From: Quillaja saponaria
Lineage: Eukaryota > Streptophyta > Magnoliopsida > Fabales > Quillajaceae
Direction: 5' to 3'
Length of the DNA stretch: 64,000 bases
NCBI GenBank assembly: GCA_029379385.1
Contig: CM055608.1
Location: 33,401,048 to 33,465,047 of the forward strand
The notes below the pieces were generated by a model. That model did not search any database and was not told where the DNA came from. It saw only the letters and a program-made list of their open reading frames with translations. A program made the position numbers and the translations under genes. This document shows positions 1 through 20,700 of the stretch, piece after piece. Positions within the stretch are counted from its first letter, which is position 1. Each line of letters begins with the position of its first letter.

Positions 1-1
1 G

Positions 2-2480
2 GTTCAGGAGGATCCTGGAGTTAAGAAGACTTCCCTACCAGCAAATGATGATGTTATTCTTGTTAATGATGATGAGAATGATAAACCCAAGTTTTCATCA
101 TATTCAGAGAGAGAGAAAGAACTTGCTCAGAGGCTTTCAGGTTCTAATGATAGAGCAAGCCCATGTAATAACATAGAAGACCAGATATTGACTGCCCCTA
201 TGACTGATGCATTGCTGATGGGTGAAAAGGTTTCTGTTTCATCACCTTATGAAGAGACGATTCCTAATTCTACTCGTTTTGTGCATGTGAAAAGTGAACA
301 TGTAAGCAGGGAACCACTTATAGTATTTACACCCAACTGGATCTTTCTTCCAATATTGATTTTGCCAGCACAGAATCTATTAGAAACACTTGGGCTTCCT
401 TTATAAGAGCCCCCAATATCCATAGTACAGAAAACTCCAGGAATTGCCTGAAGATACCACAGTATTCTGGCTGTGTCAAGCCTAACAATGAGGACAAGCA
501 TGAAACGTTTGGAGGACATTCCACTTTAAATTTAGTAGACAATGTAAGAGCTATCAGTGGAAGCCCATTGTGCAGTGTAAAGAATTCGGAAAAACATTGC
601 TGTCAGAAGGGTCCTCGTATTGTGTGGAAGATCAACTGTAATGTTGAACCTCTAGAATTTGGAGTTGTGCTTTCTAGAAAGTCATGGTGCAACAGCCAGT
701 TTATATTTCCCAAAGGTATTGTATGCTTGTTTTTCTCCAGTTAGATTAATGCTTCACGATAGATGTTTGGCTCAATAGTTTTGTGTATTTATACATAGTA
801 TTTAATTGATGCAGGATTTAAAAGCCACGTTAGGTATATAAGTGTTTTAGATCCTACGACTATGTGTTATTACGTCTCAGAAATTCTTGATGCTGGGCGA
901 GATGAACCTCTGTTCATGGTACTTAACCTTTTTTTCTAAGTAGACTTTTGACATAGAATTGTTATAAAAACTTCCATTCTTCGTAATTTTTCTTTTCTCT
1001 CTTTGGCAATCTTGCTAGGCTTCTTGATTGCATATGAAAGCAGACATTACGCTGAATAATTATTTAGACATCTAAAACATAATACTGCTACAACTATAAA
1101 ACTACTGACTTTTGAATATCAGAATCGGTAAAAACCTTGATGTAACTCTTAACAGGTATTTTGGCAGTATTTTTTCTTCTTTATATCTTTTTTTTCATGT
1201 TCTTCTGAACAAAAAATAAGTAATTTTCCTGATTAGACTCAGAGTACTGTTTTCGGAAAATTGTTTGCCTTATAATTTTTAATCTTACAGAATCTCTATT
1301 TTTGTAGTAATGCCGGACTGGTAGAAAAAAAATTTATCATCTTTTTTGAGGGGAAGAAATGAGTAAGCATGTTAAAGTCCTAGACAGTTTCTATATTGTT
1401 GTAAAGCTTTACATAGTTTTATGAGACTTTCAGGTGTTTTAGTTGTATAAACTTTTAAAGCATTACACAATTTCTATTTGAGCAACCGTCTCCATTTCAT
1501 TATTTGGGCTGTCTGTCTTAATCTGAGAACCAATGGTGTTGGGAATAACTCTTAAAAGGAAAATATGGGCCAATTTTTGTGGCCAAGAGGCAGACTCTTC
1601 TGCTTATGTAAAACTTACTCTGTAAAATGCATACCTTCTTCAACGTCTAATTGGATATTATGTCTACATAGAGGCCAAATTGTGGTCTTGATTTTGGGGC
1701 CAGGGGCAAAAAGAGAAACGGTTGTTTATGACTCGTCTTTCTTTCTCCCAGGTTTCCTTGGAACATTCTCCAAGTGAGGTCTTTATTCATATTTCGGCAA
1801 TCAGATGCTGGGAAATGGTCAGAGAAAGAGTGAATCAAGAAATCACAAAGAAACACAAACTAGGAAGAATGAACCTTCCTCCTTTACAGCCTCCTGGTAG
1901 CGTTGATGGGTTTGAAATGTTTGGGTTTTCTTCACTAGTAATTTTGCAGGTACTTTACTTTTATTGTTATCGTTATTTGTTTCCACTTTATGAGGAAGTG
2001 AGTTGCTGATCTCATGAGAAAATTAAAACTTGCTATTGAACGCGGGTGTGAACTTTCATTTATTTAATCATCAAGACACGCAGCTGTTTTCAATTCAGGA
2101 AGAAAACAACAAGAAACTTCACGTTTTGGTAGCTGAACTGCAAATGTATAACTCAATTTTCTGTTATTCAACATGTTTTGGTAGGAAAGTTTGAAGCCCT
2201 TAGCAATTCTTAAACCTAGTTTGAGCCAGTTAAAACTTTCTTTCTTTTTACCGTTTGTTATCTGAACTTGTGGTACTTGATTGCTCTCGCCGCATATATT
2301 TCACTGTTTTCTTGAGTTAAGCAAGCTTATCCTACGCTATCTGCTTTCTTAAAACAGGCTATTGAGGCAATGGACCAAAATCGAATCTGTGCTGAATATT
2401 GGGATTCTCGGCCTTACTCCCGGCCTCAAGTGCAGATTCCACAAGCTTTTCAACTCAATGACAATGGTGGAAAATCTTAA
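2..2480 (+). CDS. JMJ14/15/18-type histone H3K4 demethylase, 3' part (partial)
   Basis: The 5' end, with the expected JmjN/JmjC and zinc-finger parts, lies outside the window. What is visible is a hydrophilic linker (2 to about 301), then a FYRN domain (about 650-715 joined to 815-918; reads EFGVVLSRKSWCNSQF then YISVLDP), a FYRC domain (1752-1949; VFIHISAIRCWEMVRERVN) and a last exon 2358-2480 ending in TAA. Junctions 715/815, 918/1752 and 1949/2358 are GT..AG and keep frame. FYRN+FYRC after a JmjC domain is the plant KDM5-like arrangement that removes H3K4 methylation in the nucleus; that role is family knowledge. One break is unresolved: the first exon frame meets a stop at 404-406, while the FYRN frame is open only from about 292. 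Either a small intron (a GT at 302, an in-frame AG at 461-462) or a 1-nt frameshift joins them. It is convergent with the threonine aldolase gene. Confidence 0.85.
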
Positions 2481-3145
2481 TAGTTTAGAAGAAGTAGAAA
2501 TGAAATGACCAAGGGGCTGCCTAGAAATCAGCTTCTACCTATTCGAATTGATCCAGCACACTAGAGACCCTATTTAAAAAGGCAAACCAAGAAGAGTTGA
2601 ACTCACTGTACATCATTTAAGTGACAATAGTACAGAAACTGATCGAGGCCCAATTGTGCAACTTCTTACCAAAGAGACGCGCAACGGTCCTAGATGATTT
2701 ATTGTTTGGTTTGTGATAATATAATATCATAGGCCGAGCTAGCCATGCAATTCTTTTGCTTTGTAAGTATAGCTCCTGCATGCTTTCAGGTTATCCATAC
2801 ATGTCATGGAACCTGATTAATTTTTGTATTAATTAATCATTAAATAGGAGGGAGATATAAAGGAAACTGATAGTCTGGATCTTGCCCATGGGCCATGGCC
2901 ATGAAGTTTCTGCTCTACACTTATTATTAGAAGCTGAAAGTTAAAACAACTATCATCATCCCATTTGGGGGGGGATAAATCAGGCTATTACCCTTGTGAA
3001 CTTTATTCTCATATTGTTCCTTCAAGGACATCTAATAAAATGGAAATGGAACATAGAAATTACCCTTATTTTACAAAGTTCCACACATATTTTACAGAAC
3101 CCAAATGAAAACAATATATTCGTAACAAAGCAGCAAACTATTCCA
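2481..3145. other. Convergent intergenic spacer with both 3' UTRs
   Basis: The spacer lies between the demethylase stop and the aldolase stop on the other strand. It is AT-rich with an A-rich run near 3250-3285 just beyond. No ORF with family similarity was seen. It most likely holds the two 3' untranslated regions. Confidence 0.5.
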
Positions 3146-6100
3146 CTAGTTGCCATGTTCATTTTGTACTCCCTTCACAGCTTGCTGCAGCATAGACAAA
3201 TATGTAATGTCTACTAGGGGAAAATTGTTAAGCCTAATAACGTAAAAGATATTAGAAAAAAAGACCAAAAAAAAAGAAAAAAAGGAAGCACTTTAGTCAC
3301 CTGAAAGGATGACAAGGTGTACTGCACATCACTTTCTGATATTTGGTAGTGGAGGACGATTCTTAATCTGAGCAAATACAATTACCTACATCAGCTTTGA
3401 TATGAAAATGAAAAGCAGAAACAGACATCTTTCCACAAACATAAATGGCATGCTATCAAAATGTAATTCACTCTGAAAAGTGTTTGCAAGTTGATTAACA
3501 ATCAAATATAGCAATACGAAAACTTAATTTAAAAATTCATCAGTCTCTGATAATTTAGAAGGGATCAAGTAAAACATACCTTGTTGAGCTCTCTGGCATC
3601 ACTAGTACACCACGTTCTTCCAAGTCCTTGAATAATTTTGCTGCTGTAGTCCTTGAGCTCTCTTCAATATCAATAAATATCTGGTATTTGGTAACATTCC
3701 AAAAGGAAAGCACATATTTTTTCAGAATCTATCTATGAGGGTTAAACATATGCTAATATGAAATATAACATCTATTTACAGTACTTTCAAGTTGATCTTG
3801 TTAGAAAGATCTTGAAAGTTGTGCTAAAACCATAGCGAAATCATGAAAGTTCTTTAAGCACCAGATTTTGGCAGTATATTACTCATTCAATGAAACAGAA
3901 GCTATTTGGCGATTTGATACTGAAGACTTATCCTAATGTACATAAAAGAAAAAGCAAGTGAACCAATAATGCAGTTTTGATTCTCTCTTCCTTTTTTTCT
4001 TTATCTGAGATAAAGTAGTTGGACTTGTCAGTAATTTTCCAGCCTAAGCTATACAGAAAACTAACTGGACCTTTTAAAACTTTTGAAACTACATACAATA
4101 TTTGTCTGCACCGAACTGGCATCCACTCTCAGTCCTTTGATTTCATGTAGTCCGTCTGAAATTGATATAGGAAAACAAAAAATATGAATCTGCAATTGGA
4201 TCAGAACATTAATCGATGATGGTTCCTCAAATGAGCTAGTGGTGAATCTGGAATCAAGCAAATATGATGTTACCAGCCAAAATTCTAGCCTTCTTGTGAT
4301 CGCCTTCAAGTTTTCCAACATTTTCCTGTAAAGCAACAAGTGCAGCAGCACAAAGGATACCAACCTGTCTCATCCCACCACCCAAGGTCTTCCGCAGCCT
4401 TCTGGCCTGAAAAGAAGCACAAACAAAGAAGACTGCAGGTTAAGTTCTTCAGGAAGAAAAAGACCTCCCATTAATTCCCAACACCATTTTTTCCTCTCAC
4501 TACCTTGGTAATAAAGCTTTTGGAACCAACAATAGCAGTTCCAGCCGGAGCACCCAGACCTTTTGATAGACAAACCTAATTCATTTATTAAGAAGTGAAA
4601 GTAAAGTACTGTTAACACATTGACATAGATGGAACCATCATATTACATAAGTGATGCTCTTCTTTGAAAATTATGAGGTAGGAGCTAGAAAGTATAAGGT
4701 TCAGATTTGAAGTAGGTAAATAAATTATATTAAAATTTTATAAATTGAAGCTAGCTAAAAATGCCAATGCAAAGAAATCATACTGAAACTGAATCAGCTG
4801 CTTGGACTAGCCTATGCACTGGAACACCAAGTGCCTGAGAAACCAAATTATTGTGTTATTAATCATACTGTTAGCAATGAAGAGAAACAAACAATATAGC
4901 AAAGGAACCAAGAACAAAATGGACCAATAAATAGACCTAATGTTCTCTGATCTCATACTAAAACAACTACAAAATTATATATATAAAAAACGGAATCATC
5001 AAAGGAAGTTGCTGTTGAATATGGAACAGTTCTTATGATATTAACTCGCATTTGAATGGCCTCAAGACCTGATTCCATCAAATGCTGATATTACGTAACA
5101 TTGATAAATTATTAAGACAGACATATATTCTTTGAATGGTAAGATACTTTCTTCATGCAATTTCTTTTAGTAATTGAACTTCATGATATATTTTCTTTAA
5201 AATCTTATGATATTTGTGTTTGATAATTGCTCAAATTACAAAATAGTAGTAGATCATAAGAAAATTATAGCACAATGAAAAGCACTTAGAAATATTGATC
5301 ACATAAGATTTTTATGTAGGTCTCTATTGCTCAATACATGGAATTCATCCATAATATATATGTACTACATCCCCAAATCATCTATAATATATAACATGTA
5401 ACTTCCCTGAAATTAACTACACTAAGGTATAAGGATGAGATTGAGAGTGAACAAAACTCAAAGCAGGATGAGAAAGAGAGTGTTTTATAGGGTTAGTCCA
5501 TTAGCAAATATGTTATCTCAGCTTTGGATTGTCCTTTTCATTTCAACAGTTCAGTGATCGAGAGAATATCTGTGCCTACAAGCACAACTATTGGCAAGCT
5601 TAATATTTGGGACATTTCACAACAGATGTTACGTCCTAAAGAGAGAGAGTCAGCTATTTTCTTCATCATTATGAGACTAGTAGACACCGTTTTGTCATTT
5701 CTTTCGAAAAGACCTCTTTAAGCAGGATTTCTGACATGCTATAGGGAACATCTCAGAGATTTCCTACAGAAATGTTGCAAAATATTTAGTTACAACCAAC
5801 AAGCAGTTCCCTTTCTCAGTTAATTGCCACTCTTATTAACAGTTGGTGCATCTTTTGGAGATATAACAGTTAATGGACAAGAATACACCAGGGAAACATA
5901 TCTACGTTAAGGTGTCATCGAAAATGTGGCTTTTGTAATTTCCAACAGAGCAAAGTGGTGATTCCACAGCCTATATACTGCTGACCATCTCGAGATCACC
6001 GACATGGCTAACAACATTTGAACATATAGTCTCCTAGAAATACTAAAATAGACCTAGTTTTCTCGGACCTGCTAATACTGAGAATCTTTCTTCACCATAA

Positions 6101-7290
6101 TGCTTTCCTTTTTCGGTCAGTTTAAAAAATTTCAGGTGCAATTATCATAAGAATAGGTATTCTATCAACCTTGTCACTTTATGATTGGAAGTCTTTTGAC
6201 AGGCAAATATTCACAAATAATCTTATATTCGTCAAGCGAGTAAGATGTGAATCAAGACCCCGTCAGTTTGCCATATGATTGTTTGAACTATTCATAGATG
6301 AACATATAAAAAATTACTCACGACTGCTGCATTGAAGATGCGAGCTCCATCAATGTGAAGCTTCAGCCCATGCTTCTTAGCTAATTCTCCAACATTGTCT
6401 GTATATTCCACAGACAGGCATCTACCGCCAGAGCTGCATTCAATAAAAATACAGTTATATAATGCTTTTCAGAACAGGAGTGGCAGAGTAGTGTTCCAAT
6501 AACTTAGAAAGGGTGAAGGTCACCATCAGGGAAAAATTTGCTTCCAATCCAGCCTTATGATTTGTGTACAATTAGCATAATGAAGCAAACCCACTCTTGA
6601 ATCAAAGTGGCAAAAACCAATTAGTATATTAAGGAGTACCTATAAATCATCATTGCCATTTAAGCTAGAGGCATTTTTATAACATGCTAATCCTTACTTT
6701 GCATGGGAATTTTCCAAGCAGATAAGCCTCGTAGTTGGATATACCAGCTCCCCTCTTGGATCCCTGATAGCAGCCTCAATTAAACCAATATCCATTGTTC
6801 CATCTTCATTGTTTTTCACTGTCCTTGGATGCACACCTCCAATTGTTGAAATGCCTCCATTCTCAAAAATATGGATATGGGAAATGTCTCCAAGAATCAC
6901 TTCACTTCCCCTTATGTCACAGTGAACAAGCACACTGATAAGGTTTCCCATAGTCCCTGATGGTACAAAAAGAGCCGCTTCCTTGTCAAATATCTTTGCT
7001 ATCTCTGTTTCTAAGCGAAAAGCAGTTGGATCAAAGCCCAATACATCATCATCAACCTCAGCAGTTGCCATGGCAGCTCGCATTGCTTCAGTTGGCTTTG
7101 TGACTGTGTCGGACCGGAGATCCACCACCCTTGTTACGATTTTCTCTGAAACTAATCACAGAAAATAAAGCCCAGGAGATAAATTATATGTCATCCTTAC
7201 CATTAACATCAAAAGTAACTCCAAAAGCATGAATGAAATAAAAAACTTCACAAGAACTTGATGCTTACAGTAATGTTTTTCTGCAACCAT
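3146..7290 (-). CDS. THA1: Low-specificity L-threonine aldolase (PLP enzyme)
   Basis: It cleaves L-(allo-)threonine to glycine and acetaldehyde, using pyridoxal phosphate. Ten coding exons join in frame: 7290-7269, 7151-6698, 6433-6322, 4834-4784, 4575-4504, 4406-4274, 4155-4097, 3680-3580, 3367-3301, 3184-3146, for 1110 nt or 369 residues, close to plant homologues. Signatures in order: [15 protein letters not shown] near the N-terminus, [27 protein letters not shown], then SKGLGAP with the PLP-binding lysine (about residue 218), and KTLGGGMRQ. The first exon is only 22 nt and is inferred: an ATG at 7288-7290 with a GTAAGC donor fits only if the TAG acceptor at 7152-7154 is used, because the CAG four bases on creates a stop. 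Many relatives start at the residue that is Ile here, just before [10 protein letters not shown], so the 5' end is the least certain part. The long intron 4835-6321 shows no gene. Confidence 0.9.
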
Positions 7291-9725
7291 TTGTTGATTA
7301 ATTCAGAGTAGTTATGTAGTATTGACAAAATGTGAAATTAACAACAAAAACCCAACTTCTCTCAGGTAAGGATGATGATATATTATCAAATGGTTGTTCT
7401 TATAATTTCTATAGGCAACGATCATTTTAGGTGCCAATTAAATGGGAAGCCACAAGTTCGCTAACTACAAGTATTACTTGATTTAGTCACTGCTAATCCT
7501 TAGAGTGTTTAAGTTCCACTAGCCAAAAAATAAATTTCCTTCCAATGACAAAATTAAACTTTCCAATTCTGTTATATCAAAAGGAAAGCCTATATTGCCT
7601 ATTTACCTTGAAGGTCTCCCATAATTTAATCGCTTTGAAATTCTCCCTTGAGAAGAGGGGAAAAATAAACTTTTCTTGAACTATTCTCAAGGAAATTCAA
7701 GTAATTGATAATGAGAGAGACACGGAAATATAAGTAAGCCAACTCTTCTTCTCTGCCTTCAAACTGGGTGACAAAATGCCAAAACTAAATCCTCTTCCTC
7801 CCAACTCGATTTCAGCAAACTCTGGAAGCCAAAGCGAATGCCCACTTTTCTATTCACTGCAGAAACAAGCAATTTTTCTCAAATATACAGGAAACCCACA
7901 GAACTATTATAAATCAGACATAATTATCAAGGAAGATTGAGGAGAAGAAAAGTTGGTTGTAGTAACATATGAAAAAAGAAGAAGCTTACAGTAAGAAAAG
8001 GCTTTGTTTCTTGAAACAGTTCTATGGCTTTAGAAAGAAACTGAGGATATCACGTGGTTCTTAAAAGGACTAAGAGCAGTAGTACTCCACAAGATTACAA
8101 GATATCTAAGTTCATAACACTGCCAGACCCAGACCCACCACCAATCAAATAAGAGCATGGATAGTGGTGTATGTGCAAGTGTAAACATCTTAGGTTGCCA
8201 AAATTTGTACTGACTTGCATGCGTCCTTTACCGTCCAAATTCACAGAAACCCAAAGAATCTTAAAAGAATCAATCACAAGAACCAAGTGATGGCTGACAA
8301 CATGACAAGTCAGCAATACAAACAACTAAGGGGTTGCCATAACGACTCCAATGCTCCATCACTTTCTAACTTAAATTTTTCACACCTGCCATCATATAAT
8401 ATAATCAATTTGAGTATATTTTAACGTTGAAAAAAGAAAAATAATCATATTCACTTACCATGTTTATGTCTTATCTCTTTTGTCTTATTAATCAGTCTGA
8501 AATTGAATTTTTTATTTTTTTTTAAATCCATTTTTCTTTTGCCATTTTAAATTAATGGGTGATGGGTAAAGCTAAGTTTATGCCTTTCTTCCTAAATAAT
8601 TTTTTATGAACAACTTGTTTCTTTCTCCTTGTATATGTATTATTATTTAATACACTGTTAATCAATTCTCAGACGAAGAAAAAACTATGCTTAAAATGGA
8701 CGGGGAGAGAGAGGGGAACAAGGGAAGTTATCTATGAACTTTCTAAGGTGAGTTGGTCTTATACGGCAAGAACATTGGATAAAGGATAATCACTTATTAC
8801 TTGTTTGTCCACATTCCTTGTATGCAGTCCATGATATGCATAGAATATTGGATAATCTACTTGAATGGCTTTAAATGGAACAAAAAAGTAAACAATATAG
8901 TTGCCAAAGTGAGAAATAATTCGTTTATCTATTTTTTTTTTCAGTTAGACCTTAAATCCTGTTTAACTTAGAAATCTGTCTACAAATCTTGTGAAACAGG
9001 CATGATGATCTCAATTCTGACACAAAATATAAAGCAGCCACCCTGACGTGGTTTTAAACTTCCTCAAATATCTTGTGTATCTAAGCTCGGTGTTCCTGCA
9101 GTTACAGCAGTTATATCAGGCAGAGTAAATCACAGTGAACGGCTATCAAATATCAAGTTGAAACATGCAAAAATGGTTTCTTACCCATAAACTTCTTTTA
9201 TATGATTCTCATGTGCCTGACCATGCACAATTCAGAATTTTGATAGAGTTAATAGTTAATTGTTACAGAGGGACTTCATGGGAAAATGAAAATGGGAAGT
9301 GTAAATGTTATCATGGATTGCAGCAGTTTCCATGCAAAATCCAGAATGTAATAGTTTCAGCTTCTCAATTTGATGTAAGTTATGCCGTACAGACTGCATA
9401 AGATCATCCATGGGAAGAGCAAAATCTCATCCAAAGAGAAGAAAGGCATACTGGTGTCCCCTTCCGACTATGCTGTGCATGATAAAGTTGAGAGCAACAC
9501 CTGTTAAAATCCCAAATGTCTCTGATGTTTTATCTGATTTGTCACTTGAGAAACTCCACACTCCATTCAACCAAGTTTCTGAAAATTCAAGCAGCCACCT
9601 ATTGCCTGGCACTCCATTTATGCATCTATATCTACTATCGAAGTCTGCTTTTCCGTACTCCCACAACTAAGCCAAACCTCCTTTAATTTTAACACTCACT
9701 TGATACTCTTGAAGCAGTCTCCAAC
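7291..9725. other. Spacer: aldolase 5' leader and CDC5 3' flank
   Basis: There is no credible coding region. A donor-like site near 7984-7989 on the - strand, following an ATG-free stretch up to about 8090, may be a non-coding first exon of the aldolase. From 8400 to 9000 the sequence is AT-rich with T-runs. Short ORFs at 8215-8424 and 9165-9670 lack family features. Confidence 0.4.
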
Positions 9726-17736
<8,011 letters not shown>

Positions 17737-20700
17737 CTATCTATAGTAAGATGCCATAACATAAAGCATTGCTGCTGTTGAAATAGTGATGATTAGTTCC
17801 TGCGGATACAAAAGTTGTCAGAATACCGTCAACCCACCAGCTACCTTATAAAGGAACAGGAAATTATGTGCAGATATTGGATAAACTGCATAGAAGGTGA
17901 TCCAGGCATGACATTACAAATTCTATCCACCAAAAATAACAACACATGCATGAGATGAACATCCAAGCGTAGAAATAAGTTTAATGCATTCAGCAGCTCT
18001 TTATTCTTTCAGCCCAATTGGAAGTTTATCCATTAGAACAGAATGCACATAAAATAACTTCTACAGTTGGAGAAAATAAACTTCTTTTATTCAGAAATAC
18101 AAAAGGCACTCCCCCATGTGGCGGCCGAATGGTAACTGATGCTTGCAGTTTGTTAATATAACATCATGTACGCAAAGATATTTTTCCAAGATCTTTACTC
18201 TTGTATTTTCTGTGAACATATTCAAGTCAAACATATTGTGTCTTTACAAAGTAACCTCTAATGGAATTTTTGTTGGAAAAATCACAAATGAAACTAAACT
18301 TTAGGTTGTGCATCACATTATAACTCAAGATTGAAAACTTCTGTTTACTGCTATTCATGCCAATATGTACTTGCCAATTCCATACCTGGTTGTTGTAAAG
18401 AAAAACAGGTATATAACCACTCGCAAACTCAAACAAGTTCAGAAGGCCAGTGTATGCTTGCAAGAGATGCACCATAGAGTATAAATGATTCTCTGAGTTC
18501 CATAAATATAAATTACAATAAGACAATAGAGAATTTCAAGCATGACGAAGAGACTACTCAAAGCAAAATTAAGTAAAAGGGCATAAAATTTTCTTGGAAA
18601 ATAAAGTCTCAAAATTAACAGTTTTGGTATAAGCAAAGTGATAATTGCTATATGTGATACCTTCCAAATTTGGCATCTCTGTAAGTTTCTTCTGACACTA
18701 CTAAAATAAAATTTCTGGAAGTCAGCTGCTATGCATCTGCTTTAAATATTTCTCAACTTTTCAGGAATAGGAGGGGTAATGGTACTATCCAGAACTTTTG
18801 GAAACAATACTGTTCTTTTGATATCAAAAACTGAAACACTGCCGAATACCCTTCTGTACAAGTTTTCCGAAACTGATTTCAAAAACAACTTGCCATATGA
18901 AGATATTTTTCTGTTTATTTTCGAAGTTTCTCATTTAAAGAGAATCAGTGAATCACAGAACTAAGCTATTGGAAACAACTTGATTCAAAAAGTTTTCAAA
19001 TGATATAGCATATGTCAATAAAAATGCCAAGAATATGTCTTGCTTAGGAGTTAGGAGAAATCATAACTTACAATTTCCTTTCATTTTAATTAAGGCATAT
19101 ATAAAAATTGCACTGCCAGAACAGGGTTCTATCTTTCTTTAAATAAGACCCTTTTCATTTCCTTTTTCCATTTTTTTTTTTTTTTTTAGGAGAGGGTGGG
19201 GAGGGGACGGGGAACATGATGGTTGGATGTAATTTACAATGCCACAGGTAATGACCAACACAAAACATTTCTAGTAACTTGCTTCCTTCTCTGCTTGCCT
19301 TCGTTTCTTTATCTAATTAAGGAAAGAAGAGAGGAATAGGTGTGTGATGCCATTAACTCTTTATTACCGGAAAGGTATGATTCACTATTTTGATAACAAA
19401 ACTTCATTTTATATTGCACCAAGAAGATCAGGAAAAAAAATTAAGGCCAGTGAACGAAGCAGCCGTTTTGCACAGTCGCAGTCCTTGCCCTGTGTCTTCA
19501 CCATCTTCCTGAAGCCAATGTCATCTAGAATTAAACAGCTTGAGTTTGAACCAAGGGAAAAGGCTAGAATGATTTTTAAGAAATTCTATTGATATGGTGC
19601 CATAGAAACTATAACTCACTGTATATGATGGTGATTCAGGTGGTTCAAAGGATTTCAACTTCTCAAAAAGCCGATAAACAAATGTAAAAGCTAAAAACTG
19701 CAAAGGTTTATATTCGGCACTGCGCTTGATAACAATCCAAGCTGTCTGCAGAATGATAGTAATTGATAATACTTTCTCAAGGATGTAAGCAGCGCAAGTA
19801 TAGATAAGTGAATGTCAAGAATGAGTTACTGAATGAAGGGTACTACGACTACCCAATCTCACCTCACTACACACACAAGTAAAGCATGCCATGAAAGTAA
19901 AGAACTAAAATAGTGCCTATATAATGGATTCATTAGATCACTAATTCTGGGTAGACATGATTTCATTGATACCCAGATTACTCTGGTTAGATTAGACCCT
20001 AGAATATCCTCATAGTAAGACTAGTTATAGAAAGAGTGCACAGTTATTGATAGCATATGTTGGCCAGGCTTCATAGGAGTATAACAAATCTTCATAACCA
20101 GAATGGGATCATACAGAAATCAGGGCCATTCATGTAATTTTACTCTAGATGGAACTACCCAACACAAACCAATTCATGTCTGTATAATGAAGGGCATAGA
20201 AACTCAATAAGCAACTCAAAACCTTCCTGAACCACATTTGATTGACCCTAGGTTAAACTCTTACTGCCTAAACAACAAAACCAAACTAGTCCTTGAATAG
20301 AGAGAGACTATATATTTCCCCAACCACTAAATCTCCTAATCTGTATATCACGAGCCTGCCTATGTACACGCACATTAACCAAGTTGCTTTTAGAAATACA
20401 ATTGTCCTTGCACTTGGATTTATAATCATAAAAAAGCTACAACAGCATAGCAAAAGAAATAAAGCATAAAATCAAACATTCTTTGACTACTTACAAATGC
20501 AGCAGAAATTCCCAAATTGATACGCATATCTTTTTTGCTAGATTTACTGAACCTGGAATCATGCTAGAGGTCAATTACATCACTAAAGGACTAAAGACGG
20601 TATTTTACTGAGTGATAATGTCAGACTTGGAGGAAAAAAGTAGCGGCAGCCATATGTTAACTAGCTTATGTTAGCATGTGTCATAAATACTGTAAAGACA

